Source: GCA-002727735 sp038134525
GTDB taxonomy: Bacteria; Bacteroidota; Bacteroidia; Flavobacteriales_D; Parvicellaceae
Reading direction: 5' to 3'
DNA: 64,000 nt
NCBI GenBank assembly: GCA_038134525.1
Contig: JAYPVI010000004.1
Span: forward strand, 124,001 to 188,000
Made by a program: the position numbers and the translations under genes. The notes under the pieces are model-generated. The model was given only the letters and a program-made list of their open reading frames with translations, did no database searches and was not told the DNA's origin. Numbering within the stretch: the first letter of the stretch is position 1; each line of letters begins with the position of its first letter. Shown here piece by piece: positions 17,620 to 26,835 of the stretch.

Positions 17620-19845
17620 TTGAGTTTTTTAAAATTGATATCAAAGACAATAATTAAAAAGAATCTTCTTATAAAAATTTATAAAACAGAAGGAAGCGAC
17701 CAATATTTATTAATAAATAGATTACTAATACTTTTTGTTAATATTCTATTTTTTAATAACTCATTTATTTTTTGGAGAAATGCATTTAACGATTCTGATA
17801 TAATTTCATTAAATTTTTTTCAAGCTCTATTTATATTTTTTAATAATTTATTTATTCCAATATCTTGTATAATTTCTTTTGTTTATATCATCAAAATCTT
17901 ATACTCTTTAGTTCTTAAAAAAAAAATTATTATTGAATTCAAAATAAGTAATTGGGTTTTAAGAAATAAAATAAGATTTTTATTGATTTTACTAACCCTT
18001 TTTATTGTTGGAACAAAAAACTTTGATTCCGTTTTTATTATAATTAAGGGATTAGTAAACTTAAAAAGTATTCTATTATATTACAATGAATACTACATAT
18101 TATGGCCATTAAAAATGAGTGTAATTACTCCTATTGTGATTATCTCTTTTTCTATTTTTGTCCTGTTCGTATTAAATGTTAGTTTAGAAAAAAATATTTA
18201 CTCAAAAAAAGGTGTAATTATTCAACTTATTTTAGCAGCAATAACTATTGTTTCAATACTTTTTGATACCAACTTGGTATTTCAAAATTATTCTAATATT
18301 TCTCGTTTAAAAGAACCAAAAGAACATCATTTCAAGGATTTTGTAAACCATCAATATGAATTAGAATTAGATAATTTACATAGGGAACCTAATTCCTATT
18401 TAGAACTTAAATTAAGAATAAAAGCAACAAGATCATTATTGAAAAAAAATAGAATTAAAACATTGTGGACTGATTTACAGAGAATAGATAAATTCAATCG
18501 TGAATTAGATAAAATAGAAGTTAAAGATATTTTTCCGGTAAGAAGGAATGAAACAATGACAGCACAAATGTCAATTGTTAATTCTTTTAATGATATAATA
18601 ATTGAAAAACTAGAAATAATAAATAATAACAACTTGGATATTGATTATGAAATTTATGAGGGCAAATATATTTTTTGCAAAGCTCAAAAAAGAAAGTATC
18701 AAATAAATGATAATGGTACATTTAGCAAGCAAGATATTAAGAAACCAAAGGCAGATGGTTGGAAGTTAGATCCTTTAGTTCCTCTCTTAAATATAAACAA
18801 TAAAATTAGAACAAACATCAATATACCAGCTTATCAAAATAGATGTATTTTTTTCAATATCACAGCAAATGAGAAAAATAAGCCTGGTATTTATTATTTA
18901 AAAATAAAGATAGATTACCAGCAAGATGGTATTAGAAAAAATATTACAGAACAATTAAAAATTCAAATATTAAAAGAAACAATACCGAAGTTCCCAAGTT
19001 TGAAAACTGCATTCAGTATAGATCCAAAATGGATAAATTTATTTTACAATGATTCACTGATGTTTGAAAAAAAGAAGAATTATCTAATTGATTTTTACAT
19101 CAAACACAAATTAGTTCCTAACAGCATGCACTTAAAATACTTTCAATTTCCAAATCTCCAATTAATTGATAGTATTTCAGAACTAACAAAAGGTAAATTT
19201 TGTATTGGCGTAGTTAACATTGAATATAATAATGAAAAACTAATTTACAAATACTCTGAAAGTCTTGAAAAAAATTTCAGATATGTGAAAGAAAATAATC
19301 TTTTAAATAAAGTGTATATCAATGTATGTGACGAAATTGGACCTGAGAAGCATTATTTCCTAGATAGTCTTAAAACATTTCTAAAACAAAAAGGTATTTC
19401 AAATATTGATATATTATCTACAGCATATAGCCTATCTAATCTACATAATCTTATTACATTTCAATGTCCATTAATTGACATTTACCAAGACCAAATCATT
19501 GATCAGTCATCAAAATTTAATTGGACATATTTTTGCGCTAGTGAAAATTCTTATCCATATATTTTCATGAACTGCAAATTATCTGACATAGATGTTTTAT
19601 TTAAAAAAATCAAAAAAAATAAACCTTATGGTTTATTGTATTGGTGTATAAATTATTGGAAAAACAATCTTGATCATAAAACTCAAAATAATTTCTTTAA
19701 TGAAAGATATTGGAACTCAAATTCACTTTATGATGTCAATGGAGCAGGTTTATTAGTATACCCAGGGGAAAATGGTGACTTATATCCGTCAATAAGACTT
19801 TTAAAGATTCGAGATGGCATAGAATCTGTAGATTTTTCAAATTAG
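17620..19845 (+). CDS. Membrane-anchored GH123-like (DUF4091) glycoside hydrolase-related protein
   Basis: This 741-residue protein has about five hydrophobic segments within the first 215 residues, a linker and beta-rich region to about 450, and a C-terminal region that resembles the DUF4091/GH123 catalytic domain: VYINVCDEIGPEKH with the Asp571-Glu572 pair, KPYGLLYWCINYW near 665-680, and a final PGENGDLYPSIRLLKIRDGIE pattern (seen as YPSIRLLKIRDGIE). GH123 members such as NgaP hydrolyse beta-linked GalNAc by substrate assistance using a D-E pair. Membrane spans joined to this domain are unusual. It could trim or transglycosylate the glycan at the periplasmic face. TTG start at 17620; 211 bases separate it from the upstream gene, and the next gene is convergent with a 3-base gap. 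Confidence 0.6.
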   Translation: MSFLKLISKTIIKKNLLIKIYKTEGSDQYLLINRLLILFVNILFFNNSFIFWRNAFNDSDIISLNFFQALFIFFNNLFIPISCIISFVYIIKILYSLVLKKKIIIEFKISNWVLRNKIRFLLILLTLFIVGTKNFDSVFIIIKGLVNLKSILLYYNEYYILWPLKMSVITPIVIISFSIFVLFVLNVSLEKNIYSKKGVIIQLILAAITIVSILFDTNLVFQNYSNISRLKEPKEHHFKDFVNHQYELELDNLHREPNSYLELKLRIKATRSLLKKNRIKTLWTDLQRIDKFNRELDKIEVKDIFPVRRNETMTAQMSIVNSFNDIIIEKLEIINNNNLDIDYEIYEGKYIFCKAQKRKYQINDNGTFSKQDIKKPKADGWKLDPLVPLLNINNKIRTNINIPAYQNRCIFFNITANEKNKPGIYYLKIKIDYQQDGIRKNITEQLKIQILKETIPKFPSLKTAFSIDPKWINLFYNDSLMFEKKKNYLIDFYIKHKLVPNSMHLKYFQFPNLQLIDSISELTKGKFCIGVVNIEYNNEKLIYKYSESLEKNFRYVKENNLLNKVYINVCDEIGPEKHYFLDSLKTFLKQKGISNIDILSTAYSLSNLHNLITFQCPLIDIYQDQIIDQSSKFNWTYFCASENSYPYIFMNCKLSDIDVLFKKIKKNKPYGLLYWCINYWKNNLDHKTQNNFFNERYWNSNSLYDVNGAGLLVYPGENGDLYPSIRLLKIRDGIESVDFSN

Positions 19846-19848
19846 TCT

Positions 19849-21108
19849 TTAATTATTAATTTTTTGACTAATAAATAATAGATCATTGATAAATTTTGTA
19901 TAATTCTTATTAGCATTAAATTTCTCTTTCCAAGTGTTATATGCGGCTTCTCTTTTATTATTTTTTTCAATTATAGAAAGTTTGTAGTATTCAGAAATTT
20001 TACTTGCAACTTCCATTGGCCGAGGATTACTTGACAATAAATAACCATTATCAATATTCACAATTTCTGATGTGCCTCCCACATTGGTAGCTATTATAGG
20101 AATTCCACAACTCATAGCTTCCATTATAGAAACAGGTACTCCTTCACTAGAACTTACATTAATAAATAAATCAGGATTATTATTTTGGTAATATGTAAGC
20201 ACCTCTTTATTGGAGATTCTTCCAGTAAACTCATAAGTGATATTATTCGGTAAAAAAGATTTAGCTTCTAGTTTAACCATATTCATTAAATCACCGTCTC
20301 CAAAATGAACCCACTTTACATTTACTTTGGTTATAAGGCTCAAAGCTTTTATTATTAAACTCACTCTTTTAAGTTCTATAATATTTGAACAAGACACCAT
20401 TAAAAAGTCTAATTTCTCTTTTGAAACTTTAAATTTATTTCCTTTTACCCCAAGCCTTGATAAAAACACATTATTTGAGTGAATTTTCCAAATATTCTTA
20501 GCGTAATCAATACCTTTTTGAGAAATAGAATATATCCCATTAGATTTATTTAATAGAGTTCTATATGGCAAGTAATTGTATTTAGAGGATTCAAAAAACA
20601 CATCCCAACCATGTACTCTTGATATACATGCTATATTCTGATCTTTCAATTTCAATAATGATAATGCTAAAGCACTATCGTTACTCCAATAGCTATATAA
20701 CAATGCATTTTTTGATCCATAAATGTTTATAATGTTTTTATATATTCGACTCAAACGTTTAGCATTAGCAAGAGATATAAACATTGTTTTAAGTATGCCA
20801 AAAGTTATTCTCTTATTGTATTCCTTTTTGATATATTGAATTTCTATCCAAAATTTTTTATCAAATAAACTTATTAGGCTTTTTAATTTCCCTAAGTTAG
20901 TTAGATTATAAGGTATCCTTATCACCTCGATATTTTTAGTTAGTTCTCTTTTATGGTTAGAGTGCACATCGTGAGAAATGATAACTATTTTTCTAAATGC
21001 TTTCGGTAAGTACTGGATCTCTGTTTCAATAAATGTTTCTGTTTTACCAAATGGATAACTTGCTGTTATTAAAAATAAAACTTTATCATTATTAACTACA
21101 TTTGACAT
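19849..21108 (-). CDS. Glycosyltransferase, GT4 family
   Basis: The 419-residue protein has LFLITASYPFGKTETFIETEI at the start (the motif FGKTETFI is frequent in GT4 proteins of colanic-acid type, WcaL/AmsK-like) and INVSSSEGVPVSIMEAMSCG at about residues 338-357. It stands alone on the minus strand, ending 3 bases from the GH123-like gene and starting only 9 bases from the divergent gene at 21118. The promoter must therefore lie inside the neighbour's coding region, or the start is further in; I keep the first ATG since the conserved first strand follows soon after. Confidence 0.85.
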   Translation of the reverse strand: MSNVVNNDKVLFLITASYPFGKTETFIETEIQYLPKAFRKIVIISHDVHSNHKRELTKNIEVIRIPYNLTNLGKLKSLISLFDKKFWIEIQYIKKEYNKRITFGILKTMFISLANAKRLSRIYKNIINIYGSKNALLYSYWSNDSALALSLLKLKDQNIACISRVHGWDVFFESSKYNYLPYRTLLNKSNGIYSISQKGIDYAKNIWKIHSNNVFLSRLGVKGNKFKVSKEKLDFLMVSCSNIIELKRVSLIIKALSLITKVNVKWVHFGDGDLMNMVKLEAKSFLPNNITYEFTGRISNKEVLTYYQNNNPDLFINVSSSEGVPVSIMEAMSCGIPIIATNVGGTSEIVNIDNGYLLSSNPRPMEVASKISEYYKLSIIEKNNKREAAYNTWKEKFNANKNYTKFINDLLFISQKINN

Positions 21109-21117
21109 GATTCAAAA

Positions 21118-22374
21118 ATGCAAAAAGTACTCATTATATCCTACTTTTTTCCACCTTGTAATTTCGTAGGTGCAGAAAGAACATCATATTGGGCCGAAAA
21201 TCTTCACAAAAGCGGGGTTTACCCCATAATTATTACTCGAAATTGGAATGATGGTCAAAAAGATATTGTTGGTAGAGTATACAATAATAAGTACTGGTTT
21301 GATATAAATGAAAAAAGAGAAATTCACTACCTTAAATATAAACATCAACTCAGAGATTTTATAAGTGGTATAAAATATCTTAGGAAAATACTTACGTTTG
21401 TAAATCAGGTTTTATTTTATGTATTTCCATTTTCCATTAGTTACGTTAACTTATATAAAAAAGCTGAGGAAATTTTGAAAAATGACAAGAACATAAAATA
21501 CGTCATAATTTCTGGTAGACCATTTGAGTCTTTTTTCTTTGGGTATAAACTAAAACAAAAATTTCCAAATATAAGTTGGATTCCAGATTACAGAGATCAG
21601 TGGAACACTTACTCAGATACGAAATCTAAAAATAAGCTTACAAGAATTTTTAGTTCTCTTGAAACAAAACTTGAAAAAAAATGGACTTTAAACTGCAAAT
21701 TTTTTATTTCTACTACGCCAAATTGGGTAAATAATATTGAATGTTTAATTCAAAAAAAAGGATATTTTATTGCTAATGGATTTGACAAAAAAATAGAGCT
21801 AGTAGAATCAAAAAAAAGTAATGAATTTATTAAAATAATATATGCAGGGACGCTCTATCCTAATCAAGAAATTGAAAAGTTTTGTAATGTAATTTCAGAT
21901 CAAAATAAAATTTTTGACAACTTTTTTAAAATTGAATTTATTGGATGTGAAATGATAGAAAGTCAAATTAAAAGACTTGAAATAATTAAACAAAAACATA
22001 ATGGCGAAATTATGATAACACCTAGGGTCAGCAAACAAAAATTAGCTGAAAAAATGAATCAAGCTGATTTTTTATTTCTAACCAGTTTTAACAACGTATC
22101 AGGTTGGTATCCCGTAAAACTTTTTGATTACGCGACCTACAATACGCCAATTTTAATGTATCCTAGTGATGATGACTTAATTGAAAAGTTTATTAAAGAC
22201 ACTAATACTGGTTATGCGATTAACAAAACTGAAGAACTTAAGTCTTTGCTTTTGAGCGCAATAAATAAAAAAAGAAATGATGAAATTATTAGCTTAGAAA
22301 AAAACTTAGTCCATCTTAAAAAATTCTCGAGGGAATACCAAACTACCAAACTGGCTAATCTTTTAAAAAATTAA
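21118..22374 (+). CDS. Glycosyltransferase, GT4-like
   Basis: A 418-residue protein starting KVLIISYFFPPCNFVGAERTS, the typical first strand and loop of GT-B transferases found in capsule loci, with IIYAGTLYPNQEIEKF marking the start of the second Rossmann domain near residue 242. The C-terminal donor motif is atypical: it reads DFLFLTSFNNVSGWYPVKLFDY instead of EGxPxxxxEA, which occurs in a divergent branch where a K-L/F-F/E-Y pattern replaces it. A TACATTTG box at 21097-21104 precedes the start by 13 bases and may be the promoter -7 element, although no -33 TTG sits at normal spacing. AsnB follows after 2 bases. Confidence 0.72.
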   Translation: MQKVLIISYFFPPCNFVGAERTSYWAENLHKSGVYPIIITRNWNDGQKDIVGRVYNNKYWFDINEKREIHYLKYKHQLRDFISGIKYLRKILTFVNQVLFYVFPFSISYVNLYKKAEEILKNDKNIKYVIISGRPFESFFFGYKLKQKFPNISWIPDYRDQWNTYSDTKSKNKLTRIFSSLETKLEKKWTLNCKFFISTTPNWVNNIECLIQKKGYFIANGFDKKIELVESKKSNEFIKIIYAGTLYPNQEIEKFCNVISDQNKIFDNFFKIEFIGCEMIESQIKRLEIIKQKHNGEIMITPRVSKQKLAEKMNQADFLFLTSFNNVSGWYPVKLFDYATYNTPILMYPSDDDLIEKFIKDTNTGYAINKTEELKSLLLSAINKKRNDEIISLEKNLVHLKKFSREYQTTKLANLLKN

Positions 22375-22376
22375 TA

Positions 22377-24224
22377 ATGTGTGGAATTTCCGGTTTTATT
22401 TCCAAAAATTTTCTTAAAACTGATTTAGTTAAAATGACTGAAGCACTTAGTCACCGAGGGCCTAATGCTTCAGGACATTTTTTTGATCCACATAAGGGCA
22501 TAGCACTGGGACATCGCAGGTTAAGTATAATTGACCTAAGTGATGCGGCTAACCAACCCATGACTTCGCACTGTGGAAGGTACATTATGGTTTTTAACGG
22601 AGAGGTATATAATTTTAAAGAGATAGCTAAAAAACTAAAAAACAGAAATTGGAAAACAAGCTCAGATTCGGAAGTTATTTTAGAGGCTTTTGTTGCATGG
22701 GGAATCGATTTTGTGCATCAATTAAATGGCATGTTTGCTATTGCTATTTTCGATAAAATGGAGGATAAACTTTTTCTCTTTAGAGACAGAATGGGAATAA
22801 AACCGCTCTTTTATTACTTTGATAAAAAAGAACTTATTTTTTCAAGTGAATTGAAAGCGATTTGTGCTATTAAAAAAGACTTAGAAATTAATCAAAATAG
22901 CATTTACGCTTACTTACATCTTGGGTATGTACCTTGGAACCAAACCATCTATAATAATATATTTAAGTTAAGTCAAGGTTCTTACTTAACCTACCACAAA
23001 GGCGAAATTATAAATGAAGCATATTGGAAATTAGAAAATAAAATTAAGAAAGAGGTAAATCAAAATTTTATTAAAAGTAAACAAGAACTAAAATTATTAT
23101 TAAAACAATCCATTGAAAAAAGATTAATAAGTGATGTGCCTATTGGAACATTTCTCAGTGGAGGAATTGATTCTTCTTTGGTTACTGCCATAGCACAGGA
23201 GGTTAATAATTCCCCTATTAATACGTTTTCCATTGGCTTTGATAATAAAAAACATAATGAAAGTTTTCATGCAAAAAAAGTAGCCAATTACTTAGGTACT
23301 CATCACAACGAATTCATCCTAAAAGAACAAGACGCAATTCATGAATTAGAAAATATAATGGATCATTTTGATGAACCTTTTGCGGATTCTTCTGCCCTTC
23401 CCACCATGCTAGTTTCAAAAATGGCAAAAAAATATGTCACCGTTTGTCTGTCTGGAGATGGTGGAGACGAATTATTTATGGGTTATGGTGCATATAAATG
23501 GGCTAAGAGGATTAATAACCCCATTTTAGGGACACTACGTTTACCTATATCAAAGGTGCTGGATTTATCTTCCAGAAATAGAAATAAAAGAGCAGCTCAA
23601 GTATTTAATAGCCCCTTTAAAAATTGGAAAAGTCATATATTTTCTCAAGAACAGAATCTATTTTCTGAACAAGAAATTAAAGAACTTCTTAAAAAGAATA
23701 ATGAAAACTTAATCATTAATAATTTAAATTCAACTAATGAACTTAATCGAAATTTTTCTTCTTATGAACAACAAGCTTTTTTCGATTTAAATTATTATTT
23801 GATTGATGATCTATTGGTTAAAGTAGATCGTTCATCTATGTATTCTTCCCTTGAAGCGAGAGTTCCATTGTTAGATCATAATATTATAGAATTTGCTTTG
23901 AACCTAGACCAAAAGTTTAAAATAAAAAATGGTATACAAAAGTACTTACTTAAAGACTTAACTTACGATTACATCCCAAAAAAAATAATGGAAAGACCAA
24001 AATGGGGGTTTTCCATTCCACTTGATAAATGGTTAAAAAACGAACTTGATTATTTAATTACAAAGTATCTAAACAAAGATTCCTTAACAAAAACCAATAT
24101 TTTAAATAAATTGGTCGTTTATAATCTGCTAAAAAGATTTAATAACGGAGAATCATACTTATACAACAGAATTTGGTGTTTAATTATCCTACAAAAATTT
24201 TTAATTAAACATTTAGATTCCTAG
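22377..24224 (+). CDS. asnB: Glutamine-dependent asparagine synthase-type amidotransferase (AsnB family), second copy
   Basis: The 615-residue protein has catalytic Cys2 in MCGISGF, the glutaminase motifs SHRGPNASG and GHRRLSIIDLS, and the synthase loops TFLSGGIDSSLVT (near 257-268) and CLSGDGGDELFMGYG (near 355). Both active sites seem intact. It is more like the general AsnB pattern than the copy at 5941, and the two are clearly different proteins, so they may amidate different sugars or one may be the cellular asparagine synthase. The gene follows a glycosyltransferase with a 2-base gap and overlaps the end of the convergent membrane protein by 20 bases. Confidence 0.85.
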   Translation: MCGISGFISKNFLKTDLVKMTEALSHRGPNASGHFFDPHKGIALGHRRLSIIDLSDAANQPMTSHCGRYIMVFNGEVYNFKEIAKKLKNRNWKTSSDSEVILEAFVAWGIDFVHQLNGMFAIAIFDKMEDKLFLFRDRMGIKPLFYYFDKKELIFSSELKAICAIKKDLEINQNSIYAYLHLGYVPWNQTIYNNIFKLSQGSYLTYHKGEIINEAYWKLENKIKKEVNQNFIKSKQELKLLLKQSIEKRLISDVPIGTFLSGGIDSSLVTAIAQEVNNSPINTFSIGFDNKKHNESFHAKKVANYLGTHHNEFILKEQDAIHELENIMDHFDEPFADSSALPTMLVSKMAKKYVTVCLSGDGGDELFMGYGAYKWAKRINNPILGTLRLPISKVLDLSSRNRNKRAAQVFNSPFKNWKSHIFSQEQNLFSEQEIKELLKKNNENLIINNLNSTNELNRNFSSYEQQAFFDLNYYLIDDLLVKVDRSSMYSSLEARVPLLDHNIIEFALNLDQKFKIKNGIQKYLLKDLTYDYIPKKIMERPKWGFSIPLDKWLKNELDYLITKYLNKDSLTKTNILNKLVVYNLLKRFNNGESYLYNRIWCLIILQKFLIKHLDS

Positions 24225-25554
24225 ACTGCTTATAGATCAAATAAATCATACTAAAAAAGAAAGGAACAAGCGGGGTTTTATAGCGCACTAGGGCCCCAAA
24301 ATTGGTGCCAGCAATACCTACGCCAAAAGCAAATAAAATAGAAAAAATAAAACAATAAAGTAGAAAAGGTTCAGTCCACAATATTCTGAGTAGTTTAAAA
24401 GGGGAAGTTCGAATTAGAATGATAAATGTAAAAACAATTAATATCGAATTCTCTACCACTGAAAGTATCATGGTAGGACTTCCAATTTCCCAAAATAACG
24501 GTCTAAAAAGTGCCGTAAAAATAGCTATTGGAGCTACACTAAGTAACCCCCCTAGTGAACCATCTAGTTCTCCAATATTATAATTATTACCTCCATACTG
24601 ATCTTCTCTCAATAAGTCTTCTTGAATCACTTGAGCTTGTTGTATGGCCGAATCCACATCTCCATAAACCCCAATTAAGGATGATAAGTTTTGAGAAATA
24701 TAGAAACCTGCCAACCCTATAAAACTTATAATTACTGGAAAAACAAATACTTTACTTAAACTGGATTTTATATTTTTCAGATAGGCGCTATTTATCCACA
24801 GTAACATTCCAGGAATTAATGATACAATGATGTAAGCTTTGATATTAATGATTAACAGCGCATTAAATATCATAAAAATAATATTCCAAAAAACCTTTCT
24901 TCTAATTATAAATATGCAATAAAAATTTGAAGATATCCAACAGGTTGCACCCAGCACGTAACTATCTTTCATGATACCTCCTCCCCAAAAAATTAAGGTG
25001 GGTAAAAAGAGAATTAAATAGGCAAATATTCTCGAATTTCCAGGATATAGCGTGTTAAACAGCCGGTACAACTTCCACACACCAATGTAAGAGAAACAAG
25101 CAGTAAGAAAACTAGTTATTAAAAAACGTTTAGCTCCTAAAAAATAAAGTGGGACGGTAACACGAGAAACTGAAAATGTATTTGAATCCTTCCACATGTA
25201 ATGAGGAGGATAACCGGTTCCAGCATTAAAACTTTGCCATGAATTAAAATAACTATCTGTATTAAATAAAACTGCTAAACCTTTTTCAAAGTCTTGTTCC
25301 ATTAAATTACCAACCGCTTGGGTCCCAAAAAAATAGTTTACCGTGTCACCTCCTTGATAATAAAAAAGATAGATAATACAAAAACCAGTAACCCCTAAAA
25401 GTTTAAATAATAATCCGTAATTAAAATACTTGTATTCATTATGTTTTTTTAGTCCATTTAGGCGGATAACAGAGCTAATTATAAAAATTAACAATAAGTA
25501 CAACGGAACTAAAAAAAGATCATATAAGGATATGAGATTGTTAATGCTTTGCAA
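24205..25554 (-). CDS. Polytopic membrane protein, family not recognised
   Basis: The 449-residue protein has about ten hydrophobic segments. Between the second and later spans it carries a loop with GGDTVNYFFGTQA and NAGTGYPPHYMWKD, and near the C-terminus GIAGTNFGALVRYKTPLVPFF. The last pattern (R-Y-K/R-x-P-x-x-P-F at the final spans) occurs in Bacteroidota membrane proteins near exopolysaccharide loci, some of them related to EpsG/Wzy-type polymerases, but I cannot assign it. Start is TTG at 25554; a perfect 12-base palindrome (25557-25568) lies just upstream. It ends 20 bases inside the convergent asnB. Confidence 0.65.
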   Translation of the reverse strand: MQSINNLISLYDLFLVPLYLLLIFIISSVIRLNGLKKHNEYKYFNYGLLFKLLGVTGFCIIYLFYYQGGDTVNYFFGTQAVGNLMEQDFEKGLAVLFNTDSYFNSWQSFNAGTGYPPHYMWKDSNTFSVSRVTVPLYFLGAKRFLITSFLTACFSYIGVWKLYRLFNTLYPGNSRIFAYLILFLPTLIFWGGGIMKDSYVLGATCWISSNFYCIFIIRRKVFWNIIFMIFNALLIINIKAYIIVSLIPGMLLWINSAYLKNIKSSLSKVFVFPVIISFIGLAGFYISQNLSSLIGVYGDVDSAIQQAQVIQEDLLREDQYGGNNYNIGELDGSLGGLLSVAPIAIFTALFRPLFWEIGSPTMILSVVENSILIVFTFIILIRTSPFKLLRILWTEPFLLYCFIFSILFAFGVGIAGTNFGALVRYKTPLVPFFFSMIYLIYKQSRNLNV

Positions 25555-25565
25555 TTCAAAGTACT

Positions 25566-25594
25566 TTGTTTAGCTAAAATAAAATTTATATTTG
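25566..25594 (+). promoter_or_regulatory. Promoter of the GT4 gene at 25616 (Bacteroidota type)
   Basis: TTG at 25566-25568, an 18-base spacer, and TATATTTG at 25587-25594, an exact match to the TTG-N17-23-TAnnTTTG consensus of the Bacteroidota primary sigma factor. Transcription would begin near 25601, about 15 bases ahead of the TTG at 25616. The -33 element is part of the 12-base palindrome CAAAGTACTTTG at 25557-25568. Confidence 0.6.
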
Positions 25595-25615
25595 ATAAAT
25601 AATAGATTTGCGGTA

Positions 25616-26835
25616 TTGAAAATCAAAAACATATTGTTTATTGCTCTTATGATGGATTACTTGATTCCTTAGGCAGGTCTCAAATTTTGCCATATGTAGA
25701 AGGGCTTAATACATACTCACAATACCTATTTACCATTATTAGTTTCGAGAAATTTCATGATCAAAATGAGATTGAAAAATTAAAAGAATTTTTATCCTCA
25801 AAAAATATTGATTGGATTCCACTTGTATACACAAAAAAACCACCTATTATATCAACCATATGGGATATTATTAAACTCAAAAAATTATTAAATAAAATTC
25901 TCAAAACACAAAAAATAGATCTAATTCATTGCAGAAGTTATATCACCTCATTAGTTGCCCTGAGTTTTAAAAGACAATATCATATTCCCTTTATTTTTGA
26001 CATGAGAGGCTTTTGGGCTGATGAAAGAGTGGATGGAAAACTTTGGAATAAGAATAAATTTCTTTTCAATAAAATTTATAACTATTTTAAAAAGAAAGAA
26101 AAAGAATTTTTACAACATGCTGATTATACCATCTCTTTAACTGAAAATGGGAAAAAAGAAATAGAAAGTTGGAAATTACCAAACCAATCACCGATAAAAG
26201 TCATTCCTTGTTGTACCGATGAAAACTTGTTTCAAACTAAAAATATAAGCCATAAAAGAGAGGAATTAGGGATTCAAAAAGATGACTTTATTCTATCCTA
26301 TGTTGGCTCTATTGGCACATGGTATATGTTAGATGAAATGCTTGATTTTTTCAAAGTGCTAAATGAAAAAAAGGCAAATGCGAAATTTCTATTCATTACT
26401 AAAGATAATCCGAATTTGGTATTTTTTAAAGCTGAGGAAAAAGGCATATCAAAAGACAAAATAATTATACAACCCTCGCCAAGAGAACTTATGCCATCCT
26501 ATATTGGAGTAAGTGATTTTTCTATATTTTTTATACTGCCTGCTTTTTCAAAAAAAGCATCCTCCCCTACTAAAATGGGTGAAATCATGAATTTAGGCAT
26601 ACCCGTTATTTGTAACTCAGGCGTGGGTGATGTAGATGATATCATGAAAAAATGTATGCCTGAGTTATTGGTGAAAGATTTTAATAAAAAAGAATATAAT
26701 AGAATAGTGGATCTAATTTTTGGTGAATATAAACCCAATAATGAAAAGATCATTAACACTTCACACCAATATTATTCTTTGGAACAGGGGGTTAAAAGAT
26801 ACAAAGAAGTATATAACGAAGTACTTGGTGTTTAG
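25616..26835 (+). CDS. Glycosyltransferase, GT4 family, with an apparent one-base frameshift close to the start
   Basis: From 25687 on the frame is intact to the stop at 26833 and encodes a GT4-type protein with DLIHCRSYITSLVAL, IFDMRGFWADERVDG, a conserved region in family members, and SKKASSPTKMGEIMNLGIPV at the donor site. Homology clearly begins earlier: codons from 25630 read HIVYCSYDGLLDSLGRSQ, the usual N-terminus, but this frame has no ATG, GTG or TTG before the TAG at 25603. A TTG at 25616 lies in another frame reading MKIKN. One more A in the run at 25625-25629 would join them as MKIKKHIVYCSYDG. Either the gene is frameshifted, starts at a rare ATT (25615), or the sequence has an error. 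Confidence 0.75.

Noticed and set aside
25616..25640. Phase variation by the A5 run in the GT4 gene
   Set aside because: Five A residues are too short for efficient slipped-strand switching; many such runs occur in this AT-rich DNA. An error or a fixed mutation is more likely.
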